Assembly (NCBI RefSeq): GCF_032193765.1
Contig: NZ_JAVBIJ010000002.1
Location: 1 to 64,000 of the forward strand
Direction of reading: 5' to 3'
DNA: 64,000 nt
From: Rhodoferax potami
GTDB lineage: Bacteria; Pseudomonadota; Gammaproteobacteria; Burkholderiales; Burkholderiaceae_C
Positions 47,098 through 54,937 of the stretch are shown here, piece after piece. The stretch's first letter is position 1. Each line of letters opens with the position of its first letter. Under the pieces are notes generated by a model. It was given only the letters and a program-made list of their open reading frames with translations. It was not told the DNA's origin and ran no database searches. A program made the translations under genes and the position numbers.

Positions 47098-47629
47098 CAG
47101 TACACTTTGGCGCTATGCGCCGCCGAGATTTCCAGCGGTTGGTGGAGTCCTTAGAGTCCCTCAGCCCCCATCAATTGCGTCAACTGGACGAGACCGTAAG
47201 CAAGCTCGCCCAGCAAACTGCCGTGCGGGAGCTCGTAACTGCGCATGTGGAACGTGAGGGGCAATGCCCTCACTGCCAAGGTAATGCGTTCCAGCGGTGG
47301 GGGACTACTGCGTCCGGGGAGCAGCGATACCGGTGCAAGAAGTGCTTCAAGAGCTTCACCGGGCTCACGGGTTCCCCGTTAAACGGCCTCTGGCATAAAA
47401 GTCTGCTGCTGGAGTACGCCCAGTGCATGAAGGTCGGTTTGAGCGTGCGAGAGACTGCTGAGCAACTCGGACTGCACCGCAATGTGGTGTTTCGTTGGCG
47501 ACACCGACTGATGCCGCCAAATAGCGCGCATCAACCCGAAGCATTAGAGGGAGTGGCAGAGGTCGATGAAGCCTTCTTTCGGGAGTCGTTTAAGGGTCTC
47601 AAGAAAGGAATGCCTCGAACAGCCCATAA
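47098..47629 (+). mobile_element. IS1595 copy 3, internal fragment
   Basis: The sequence equals IS1595 copy 1 from just inside its left end (AGTACACTTTGGCG) through the first 170 codons of the transposase, then meets the Tn3-type terminal repeat at 47630. Both element ends are missing and no 8-bp duplication exists. The transposase frame closes soon after the junction. Confidence 0.93.
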
Positions 47630-47688
47630 GGGGTAATCTCGGTTTAGGTGCAAATAGTAACGGTAAGGTGCAAGGGTTTACCCTTGGT
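47630..47688 (+). repeat. Tn3 transposon left terminal inverted repeat
   Basis: Begins GGGGTAATCTCGGTTTAGG and continues with TGCAAATAGTAACGGTAAGG. It pairs with the inverted copy at 58011-58069. It truncates IS1595 copy 3. Confidence 0.9.
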
Positions 47689-47799
47689 TTTTATGGCAAC
47701 AATGGACAATGTGGCCTCCCAATCGAGTCACCAATGGCGGAAATTAACTTGGCTTAAACTGCGTCCGCAATTCGTCCGAGCTACCTACATACCGCGCCT

Positions 47800-48669
47800 A
47801 TGAATGTCCAGCATCTACTGCCAAGGTTAACGCTTCACCGTCAGTTTGCCGAAGACCTTTGGGCGGCCAAGGCACCCTGCTTTGCATTGGGCATGGTGGA
47901 GGAGCGCCAAGAGCCGATGGGCCTGTTGGCACTGCGTCCACCCAAGGCCATGCCGAAGGAAGCCATGGCCTTGGGCTTCAATTTCGGCCACACCCTGGTG
48001 GGCAATGCAGACTTTGAAGTAGTTCAGCTCTTCTTTGAGTTCTATGGTTTTGCCACCTACAGCGTGCTGCTCAATCCCAACAACCCCTTGGTCAAGCAGG
48101 TGTTGTCCCATATGCTGGCCAGCAAGCAGTATTTTTTCTTGGCCCTTGCACCCGATGCGACGGTGACAGCCTTTCGCGCGGAGTTTGAGGCCGACCGCTT
48201 GGCTGGCTTGCGTGAGCATTGGCCCCGTCTGCAAAACTCCCGTACCAACGATTTGCAGTACCAAAAAGCGGTCAAGGTCATCCAGAAACAGACGCAGGAC
48301 CCCGACGCTTTGCTGACCTGGGTGTGCCGTGACCATGTGGACTGTCTGGACCCCCGAAAAGACCCCTTGGAGTTAACGCCTAGAGGTGCCCAGGCACCGC
48401 AAGACAAGAATCGCGACGAGCGCCTGGCCATCGCCCAATTGCTGGATGCCAAAATGCGTGAGTTTGAACGCACCGACAATGGCAACCAGTTGGAGTTGTT
48501 GGCCCAGATGGCCCCCTATATGGAGCTGTTTCAACAATTGATGCAGTCGGCGCAGAAAGAAGAGATGAACGTCCTGTGCGAGGCGCACCCGGAGCTTGAT
48601 CGCTTTGTCCAACTGTTGGCGCATATTGCCCAAGGCATCCAGTCGGGGGCAATCACCGTGCCGCGTTAA
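47800..48669 (+). CDS. Hypothetical transposon passenger protein
   Basis: A 289-residue soluble-looking protein with no signal peptide or transmembrane segment. The N-terminal half is beta/alpha mixed (FALGMVEERQEPMGLLALRP, GFNFGHTLVGNADFEVVQLF), the C-terminal half helical and charged. I do not recognise a family. Codon use is like that of the neighbouring transposon genes and the frame is clean, so it is very probably real. It is the only plus-strand gene in the left part of the transposon. Confidence 0.75.
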   Translation: MNVQHLLPRLTLHRQFAEDLWAAKAPCFALGMVEERQEPMGLLALRPPKAMPKEAMALGFNFGHTLVGNADFEVVQLFFEFYGFATYSVLLNPNNPLVKQVLSHMLASKQYFFLALAPDATVTAFRAEFEADRLAGLREHWPRLQNSRTNDLQYQKAVKVIQKQTQDPDALLTWVCRDHVDCLDPRKDPLELTPRGAQAPQDKNRDERLAIAQLLDAKMREFERTDNGNQLELLAQMAPYMELFQQLMQSAQKEEMNVLCEAHPELDRFVQLLAHIAQGIQSGAITVPR

Positions 48670-48792
48670 CTACGCATGCCCACATGCATCACTCAAATTC
48701 ATCCTGTTTTGGCAGCCGTCTGAAATTTCCGCCGGTTTGGGCGTGGAACCCCATCTAGCAAATTGGGGGGCAGGACGTGGCACCCGGAAAAG

Positions 48793-49119
48793 TCACGCTA
48801 CCGCAGCGGACCCAAGGTCACCAAAGTTGCTTATTTTGACCGCGCCATCCGGAAAGCGCGCAATCACGTCCAACTGCCCACCCATCGCTTCAATGTGACT
48901 GCGCAGCGTTGATAGATACATGTCCGTGCGTTTTTCCATTTTGGCGATAGATGGCTGCTGGACGTGCAACACCTCGGCCAGCATCTTTTGGGACAGGCCA
49001 CGGGCTTGCCGTAATTCGTTGAGTGGCATTTCGGCAAGCATCGCTTGTGCCTTAACCGCTGCCCTCGCTTGGGCCTGGGGCGCCATGCGCGAGCGCAAGT
49101 CAGAGAATTTGTTTGCCAT
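48793..49119 (-). CDS. XRE-type antitoxin (HigA-like)
   Basis: A 108-residue protein with a helix-turn-helix of the XRE type (MPLNELRQARGLSQKMLAEVLHVQQPSIAKMEKRTDMYLSTLRSHIEAMGG) and a C-terminal strand pair (LDVIARFPDGAVKISNFGDL). Its start overlaps the toxin stop by 20 bp. The toxin-first order is typical of HigBA modules, in which the antitoxin represses the operon. Confidence 0.88.
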   Translation of the reverse strand: MANKFSDLRSRMAPQAQARAAVKAQAMLAEMPLNELRQARGLSQKMLAEVLHVQQPSIAKMEKRTDMYLSTLRSHIEAMGGQLDVIARFPDGAVKISNFGDLGSAAVA

Positions 49120-49477
49120 TTATCAGTCCTTCCTTCCGAAGTTGCTCTATGTGTTCATCGTAGAGTCCGTCCGCAATCGGGATGTGTACGTCATACCACC
49201 GGTCGTCCCCAGTCTTATCGCCTCCGATCAGCAGGATGGCCGACCGTCTAGGGTCAAACGCATATAGAGTTCGATACGGTCGCCCATCGTGCTGCGTGCG
49301 CAATTCACGCATATGGCTGTGTTTCGATCCGTTAATCCCGCTGCTGTGAGGAAACCCCAAATTCGGGCCTCGATCCTCCAGCAAGCGCACGGATGCATCC
49401 AGAGACTCTTGTTCATCTTCAGACAGACCGTTCCACCACTCGCCGAATTCGTCTGTGTACTCAACATCCCAAATCAT
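49100..49477 (-). CDS. RelE/HigB-family toxin
   Basis: A 125-residue toxin of the phage-derived Gp49/HigB type: WDVEYTDEFGEWWNGLSEDEQESLDASVRLLEDRGPNLGFPHSSGI, then HMRELRTQHDGRPYRTLYAFDPRRSAILLIGGDKTGD. Such toxins cleave ribosome-bound mRNA. Upstream, a GGAATATTCC palindrome (49498-49507) followed by a second GGAATA half site may be the operator. HigBA-like modules are known passengers of Tn3-family transposons. Confidence 0.88.
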   Translation of the reverse strand: MIWDVEYTDEFGEWWNGLSEDEQESLDASVRLLEDRGPNLGFPHSSGINGSKHSHMRELRTQHDGRPYRTLYAFDPRRSAILLIGGDKTGDDRWYDVHIPIADGLYDEHIEQLRKEGLINGKQIL

Positions 49478-51240
49478 GCGACAAGTATAGCCTCCATGGA
49501 ATATTCCGTCAATGGAATAAAGCAGAGCTAAAAGAACGCGCTATCCTGCCCATCCCTTTATGACCGCGCCCCAAACGCATCACCCATCTGCCTAGCCCGT
49601 TTGACCTCATCGGTGTGCAGGTAGATCGACGTTGTGGCCACCGACGCGTGGCGCAAATTGTCGCGCACGGTGGTCAGTTCGGCACCGCGCGCCAAAGCAT
49701 GCGTGGCGTGCGTGTGCCTCATCCAATGCGGACTGGCTTTGCGCAGCTTTTCCGCAGTGGCAGGTGCCTCCTTTTCGATTGCAGTCGCTACCGTGGTGAA
49801 GAATCGTTTCATAAGGCTCCAGACCCTGGTGGCGGTGATGCCCGATTTTCCGTCTGGGTCGCCCAGGTCGGCAATCAAGGGGGTGGAAGGCTTCCAATGC
49901 GCTGGCGTAATGGGCAAACCCCGTTGCATCAGCGAGTGGTCCAACGCGGAGCGCACCAGCGGCGGCAGTGCAACTTTGCCCGACTTGCTGCCCTTTCCAA
50001 CCAATTTGATCCAGTGGTCGCCATGCGAATCGACTTCGATTTGTCCCAGTTTGGCGCCGACCAGCTCGCTGACCCGCAGTCCCGTGGCATATGCAAAGTC
50101 CAGCACAAAGCGCAAACGCTGCGCCGCCGGTACCTGCCAACCATAGGTCCATTCCAGCCCGTCGGCCACCGCACGGATGATGGCCCATTCCCCTTCAGAG
50201 AACACCCGCCCCGTATCCATAGGTGCCGCGTGCGAAGCACCACGCACTTTGACCCCAGAGAATGGGTTGGCCAACACATAGCGCTGCTCCATGAGCCAGC
50301 GAAACATGGCACCAAGGACCGCCAAGGCATAAGCCACAGAGCGGGGTGCCAAACCGCCCACAAAGGGTTTCCAGTCCGGTGATGTTCGCGCCTGGGGTGG
50401 GCCAATCCACCGCCTGGCCGGTGTCGGGTGCCGCAGAAACGCCCGGTAAGCAATGGCGTCTTCCGTGTTCAGGGAAGATAGTGCTTTGCCGCGTTCGACG
50501 ATGGCCCACAGGATCAGTCGCTCGGCCTCTTTTCTGTAAGCACGCTGGGTGGCGGCCGCCTCGTGCAAGGACAGCCAAGCCTGGACAGCTTCGTAGTCAT
50601 TGGCAGAATTCAGCGTGCAACTCTCAGGTGGCGCACGAAAGGTCCCACGGGAACCATCCACCTCACCGGGCACCACGAGCATCTCCCAGGGCTGCACTTC
50701 CTGCTGGGCATTGCGAACGATCAGGGCACGAGCGCGCTCAACAAGCTGCGGGTGCTGGGAAAAGAAGGCCTCAATCTGCCGGGCACCAGTCACTCCCAGC
50801 CCAGGTACAGCCACCCACCAGCGCCGCCGGCGCGGTACGCGCACAGTTAGGTCGGCCAGGGTGTCGATGCCATGGGCTTTCAAGGACCGCACCGAGCGCT
50901 CAGACAGCCACAAACCGATATCGTCGGTGATTTGCGGCGCTGGCGGGGTAATGGTGCGCAGCAGTTCAATGGCGGCAACAGCCGCGCGGCTGTGCTGGAT
51001 GCGTTTCTGTTCGGAATGCTCAAAGGCACTGGCAAGATCCTCGCGTCTACGAAGCCTTGCAAGGGTCGCCAGCTTCCTGCGGATGTTCCCTATTTGAGAT
51101 CGTGAAGACTGCCCCGAAAGCCGTTGGTCACCCAGATACTGGTCAACAGCATCCCGGGTGGACATTCCTGAGTACCAAGCGCGCAGGGCGGCAAGCTCAG
51201 CCGTTCCCGGAAATCCATCGATTTCTGGGCCATTTGTTTT

Positions 51241-52305
51241 GGCTCTGTCACCTTATCGTGTTGGTGAGTACACTTTGGCGCTATGCGCCGCCGAGATTTC
51301 CAGCGGTTGGTGGAGTCCTTAGAGTCCCTCAGCCCCCATCAATTGCGTCAACTGGACGAGACCGTAAGCAAGCTCGCCCAGCAAACTGCCGTGCGGGAGC
51401 TCGTAACTGCGCATGTGGAACGTGAGGGGCAATGCCCTCACTGCCAAGGTAATGCGTTCCAGCGGTGGGGGACTACTGCGTCCGGGGAGCAGCGATACCG
51501 GTGCAAGAAGTGCTTCAAGAGCTTCACCGGGCTCACGGGTTCCCCGTTAAACGGCCTCTGGCATAAAAGTCTGCTGCTGGAGTACGCCCAGTGCATGAAG
51601 GTCGGTTTGAGCGTGCGAGAGACTGCTGAGCAACTCGGACTGCACCGCAATGTGGTGTTTCGTTGGCGACACCGACTGATGCCGCCAAATAGCGCGCATC
51701 AACCCGAAGCATTAGAGGGAGTGGCAGAGGTCGATGAAGCCTTCTTTCGGGAGTCGTTTAAGGGTCTCAAGAAAGGAATGCCTCGAACAGCCCATAAGCG
51801 CGCTATGCCGGCGGGCAAGCGAGGAATCTCCAAAGAGCAGATTCCTGTACTTACAGCCGTATCCCGCGGCTCCCGCACAAGCTTCATGTCTGTGTTACCT
51901 GGTGTACCAAGTGCTTCCTCGATTACTTCTTCTTTGGGGCCGCTCCTGTCCAAAGATACGGTCTTGGTATCGGACTCAGCAAGTTCGTATAAAACCGCAG
52001 CCAAGAACTTGGGAATTGTTATCCGTCAAATCCCCAGGGGGACTCACAAGCTGGGGCCGTATCACATCCAGAACGTTAACGCTCTGCACAGTCGCATGAA
52101 GAGCTGGTTCAAACCCTTTAAGGGAGTTGCAACGAAGTACCTCCCTGTCTACTTGGCGTGGTTCCGGTTCTACGACGAGAGCGGATGGTCACGAGTCCCT
52201 GAAGACTTGATAAAGGATGCCATATCCAGACCGCGTGTGAGACCCAACGGCCCCTCTGAAACATCAACATTGGAGTAAATTCCAACACGATAAGGTGACA
52301 GAGCC
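51241..52305 (+). mobile_element. IS1595-family copy 2
   Basis: Complete 1065-bp copy with the 8-bp duplication TTTGTTTT at 51233-51240 and 52306-52313, inserted after codon 11 of the recombinase gene. Confidence 0.96.
51283..52278 (+). CDS. IS1595-family transposase (copy 2)
   Basis: A 331-residue zinc-ribbon plus ISXO2-like transposase, one residue different from copy 1. It is transcribed opposite to the recombinase it interrupts. Confidence 0.94.
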   Translation: MRRRDFQRLVESLESLSPHQLRQLDETVSKLAQQTAVRELVTAHVEREGQCPHCQGNAFQRWGTTASGEQRYRCKKCFKSFTGLTGSPLNGLWHKSLLLEYAQCMKVGLSVRETAEQLGLHRNVVFRWRHRLMPPNSAHQPEALEGVAEVDEAFFRESFKGLKKGMPRTAHKRAMPAGKRGISKEQIPVLTAVSRGSRTSFMSVLPGVPSASSITSSLGPLLSKDTVLVSDSASSYKTAAKNLGIVIRQIPRGTHKLGPYHIQNVNALHSRMKSWFKPFKGVATKYLPVYLAWFRFYDESGWSRVPEDLIKDAISRPRVRPNGPSETSTLE

Positions 52306-52343
52306 TTTGTTTTTGCCAAACTGGCTACCTCGTACTTTTGCAT

Positions 52344-52873
52344 TTATTGAGTTTATGACTAAATTGAATCTAGCGTGGTAATAATCGTTATCTCGATAGC
52401 ACGCATTTAAAGCAGCCTTTTTACACCCAACTTGGGATGCTTCCTCTTCAAAAACGGTGCGAAATCTCAACCAAGATACGCAATTGACGGGTGTGGTTCG
52501 ACTTTGTGCGTAACCACAGAACAGAGCCACCAATTCCAAACCCCGCCCTCATTCCAGTGCAAACCAGGGCACTTTTCTGGTCCTAAACCTAGCAAAAACA
52601 CCGAATTGGACTGCGTTTTTGACCGTCTCTTTCAGGCTGGAAGCGGGTGCAGAGGTTTGCGATCTGCTTGCCTCATAGCTGCCAATGGATACCAGGGACG
52701 GACGGGCAGCTTTGGGGTGATCATTTCTTCAAGGTGGGCACCCGCCATGGGCTGGAACCTGACTTTCGGGGCGCCACGATGGCTGGCTGTTCCCGACCCA
52801 ATGCTGCCCTTGAGTCTGGAGCTGCTAAAGTCAGCAACGCAGGCATCACACAAATCCACCTTGGTACCGAGCC
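52344..52873. other. Non-coding stretch between recombinase and lysE
   Basis: About 530 bp. A plus-strand frame from 52432 runs into lysE in another phase and has no recognised content; it is treated as chance. The promoter of lysE presumably lies here but no clear hexamers were found. Confidence 0.5.
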
Positions 52874-53527
52874 ATGAATACCACTCTCTACCTCTCATTT
52901 CTGATTACGAGTCTAGTGGTTCTCGCCATTCCTGGCCCATCGTTTGCCTACGCGGTGGCCGTTGGCGCACGAGCGACGCGTGGAGAGATCGCCTTCAACG
53001 CCATTGGTATGGGCTTAGGCGGACTTGCGATAACAGTTGCGCTTGCATTGGGCGCCTCGCAACTGATCGCAGCTTCGCCAACTGCCTACATGCTCCTCCA
53101 AATCACCGGCTGCGCTTATCTCATCTATCTTGGTTTAGTTGCACTTAGGGCCACGCCTGCGACCCTGGCCTCGCCGCCTGTGCAGCCAAGCCGCAGGAGC
53201 GCTGCCGGAGCTGCCGTCCAAGGTTTCATTGTTGAAACCGCGAATCCAAAAGCCATCTTGTTCTATGCATCGCTCGTCCCACAGTTTGTGGATCCATCCG
53301 TGGGAGATGTTGCGTTCCAGTTCTTCATTCTGGGAGGAACGTTTGTAGTGCTCCAAGTTGGGTGGGACATCTCCCTCATGTTTGGAATCAGACACCTGCG
53401 GTCGCGAGCCCAATCGCTTGTGCCAGCAAGGTTTCAGCGCTTCACGAGTAAGGCAAGTGGAGTCATCTTCATCTCTCTTGGAATTGCGCTGCTGCTTCAA
53501 GAGCGGCCATCATCAAGTGCGCGGTGA
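52874..53527 (+). CDS. LysE/RhtB-family amino-acid exporter
   Basis: A 217-residue inner-membrane protein with about six hydrophobic segments and the LysE-family N-terminal pattern SFLITSLVVLAIPGPSFAYAVAVGARATRGEIAFNAIGMGLGG, plus the conserved ETANPKAILFYASLVPQFVD in the middle. Members export amino acids or related small molecules; the substrate cannot be told. It is a passenger of the Tn3 element with no evident functional link to its neighbours. Confidence 0.92.
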   Translation: MNTTLYLSFLITSLVVLAIPGPSFAYAVAVGARATRGEIAFNAIGMGLGGLAITVALALGASQLIAASPTAYMLLQITGCAYLIYLGLVALRATPATLASPPVQPSRRSAAGAAVQGFIVETANPKAILFYASLVPQFVDPSVGDVAFQFFILGGTFVVLQVGWDISLMFGIRHLRSRAQSLVPARFQRFTSKASGVIFISLGIALLLQERPSSSAR

Positions 53528-53936
53528 TGCCTAACTAAGTAAGCAGGTGTAACCTGCTATAAATTTGAACACGCCTTTTTATTGTTGTAAATCATGCGGT
53601 TACGATGAGGTAAAAATATAGATCGTTGAGCCACATCACTTATCCCCTCGGTCAATTTGAATGGACGCAATCGCGGCGCACCTGACTTGCAAAAGCGAGA
53701 TGTGACCGACTGCTTCTGGCCCTCTGCGGGTGCAACTAGCCGGACAGTGACTGACCGCTTCCGCGGCAAACATGAAGTCTACGACCGCCTGCTGACGGGC
53801 ACCCCGGTGGACTTCCAGTAACCCGCCTTTCGCCAGTACCCGCAACCGCTGCAGTGCCGGTCTACGATCTTCTCCATTGCGGACCTTCATCTCCAGCAGG
53901 TAGGGTGTACGCAACTATGACCGCCCCCAATCGAAG
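53528..53936. other. Intergenic stretch with weak frames
   Basis: A minus-strand frame (53914-53636) and a short plus-strand frame ending LLTGTPVDFQ overlap here. Neither has a recognised family or ribosome-binding site. Confidence 0.4.
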
Positions 53937-54344
53937 TTAGGCCGCTCTAACTTCGTTGAGCAGATCAGGGTGACGCTCAAGCACCTTGAGCAACTTAACG
54001 AGGGCCAGCGGAGGCTTGGTCTTGCCGTTTTCGTAACGAGAAAAGGCATTGACCCCACCACCGAATATTTCAGCTGCCTGGCGCTGGTCTAGGTCGAGCC
54101 GCTTGCGCATGGTGGCAATGTAGGCGGGATCGACATAGGCCGCGTTTACCTGGCGCTGAAACTGGCCCAGCATTTCGCTGTAGCGGTCACCGTGTTCACG
54201 GTTCAGTACCACCTCACCGCAGGCCGGGCAAAAGTCACCCGTCACCGCTGGTATGGTGGCGGATTCGCCCTTGTAGGTATAGGGCATATCGCGGGTGTCG
54301 TGGATCAGTTCGGCGGCACCGCAGCATGGGCATTTCATGGTCAC
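53937..54344 (-). CDS. mqsA: MqsA-family antitoxin
   Basis: A 135-residue antitoxin with a zinc-binding N-terminus (Cys5/Cys8 and Cys39/Cys42, i.e. CPCC and FCPAC) and a C-terminal helix-turn-helix (RKRLDLDQRQAAEIFGGGVNAFSRYENGKTKPPLAL). The N-terminal part neutralises MqsR and the C-terminal part binds the operator. Its start overlaps the mqsR stop by 4 bp. The operator site upstream of mqsR fits the family consensus. Confidence 0.93.
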   Translation of the reverse strand: MTMKCPCCGAAELIHDTRDMPYTYKGESATIPAVTGDFCPACGEVVLNREHGDRYSEMLGQFQRQVNAAYVDPAYIATMRKRLDLDQRQAAEIFGGGVNAFSRYENGKTKPPLALVKLLKVLERHPDLLNEVRAA

Positions 54345-54643
54345 AGCTCCTTGAAAGAAACAATTAAAACGTCATCAATAACGGTCAGCTTCAAGTACAC
54401 ATCGGTACTATTGGCTATCTTGGTGTGGTACACGTCCTGCCAAATTCGGTGATCGGCATGGGTTGTCATGCTCTTGTAGAAGTCGGCGGATGTGAGCGAC
54501 ATGACAACTGCGCACATCCCAGCCAGGTCATTGATACCCAAATCACGCGCACCGCTGAAGGCGCTTGCCGTTGCACGAACCATTCCAGCGGCAACCAAGG
54601 CCTGAACGACTGGCAGCTTGCAGTGAGGGGTGCCCTTTTCCAT
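54341..54643 (-). CDS. mqsR: MqsR-family mRNA interferase toxin
   Basis: A 100-residue MqsR-type toxin; characterised MqsR cleaves mRNA at GC-containing sites. Recognisable parts are MEKGTPHCKLPVVQALVAAG, MSLTSADFYKSMTTHADHRIWQDVYH and the terminal LKLTVIDDVLIVSFKEL. The toxin is encoded first, as in known mqsRA operons. Confidence 0.9.
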   Translation of the reverse strand: MEKGTPHCKLPVVQALVAAGMVRATASAFSGARDLGINDLAGMCAVVMSLTSADFYKSMTTHADHRIWQDVYHTKIANSTDVYLKLTVIDDVLIVSFKEL

Positions 54644-54654
54644 ACTGCAATTAT

Positions 54655-54667
54655 AACCTAATAGGTT
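54655..54667. promoter_or_regulatory. MqsA operator AACCT-N3-AGGTT
   Basis: AACCTAATAGGTT lies 11 bp upstream of the mqsR ATG. Characterised MqsA binds AACCT-N(2-4)-AGGTT, so this is an exact fit. On the minus strand a TATAAT overlaps the proximal half site, and TTGCTC stands 16 bp further upstream as a -35 candidate, so bound MqsA would block the promoter. Confidence 0.85.
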
Positions 54668-54774
54668 AATTGAGCAATTGGGTTAGTGCCGGGGGTTTTG
54701 TGGCTTATGGCTTAGAACGCCAATAGCGCGTTCAAAAAGCCACAAAAGTGCGCTTTTGGATCGCCACAAACACG

Positions 54775-54900
54775 CGCCGGTTTACGTGCAAATCGTATCG
54801 GTAAGCAATGCTCAGTCCTTCAAAATCAACAACTTACAACGTGCCGCTTTTTGGATGGTGCCGGTTTGCGTGCAGATAGTAACGCTAAGCACCGATCACA
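54775..54900 (+). repeat. Two internal copies of the transposon-end motif
   Basis: GCCGGTTTACGTGCAAATCG (starting near 54776) and GCCGGTTTGCGTGCAGATAG (starting near 54861), each followed by a GTAAGC/CTAAGC-like extension, are in direct orientation between mqsR and tnpA. They resemble the inner part of the transposon terminal repeats (CGGTTTAGGTGCAAAT). They may be transposase or recombinase binding sites or leftovers of earlier ends. Confidence 0.7.
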
Positions 54901-54937
54901 ACGTTGGGCTTCTGCCAGCCAAAATGTGGACAACTTA

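Larger units (their letters stand above)
49558..52343 (-). pseudogene. Tyrosine recombinase interrupted by IS1595 copy 2
   Basis: A DUF3701-type phage-integrase-family recombinase. The main part (51232-49558) holds a helix-hairpin-helix-like region, a core-binding domain and the catalytic set: Arg in YATGLRVSELVG, HWMRH (His-x-x-Arg), RHASVATTS and the Tyr in SIYLHTDE. The original start is on the other side of the IS at 52343 (MQKYEVASLAKTNGPEIDGF); removing the IS and one 8-bp duplication gives a continuous 570-residue frame. The remaining internal starts could still give a protein with the catalytic domain. Confidence 0.85.

Noticed and set aside
52432..53148. 238-codon plus frame overlapping lysE
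   Set aside because: Out of phase with the clear LysE-family protein and without recognisable content.
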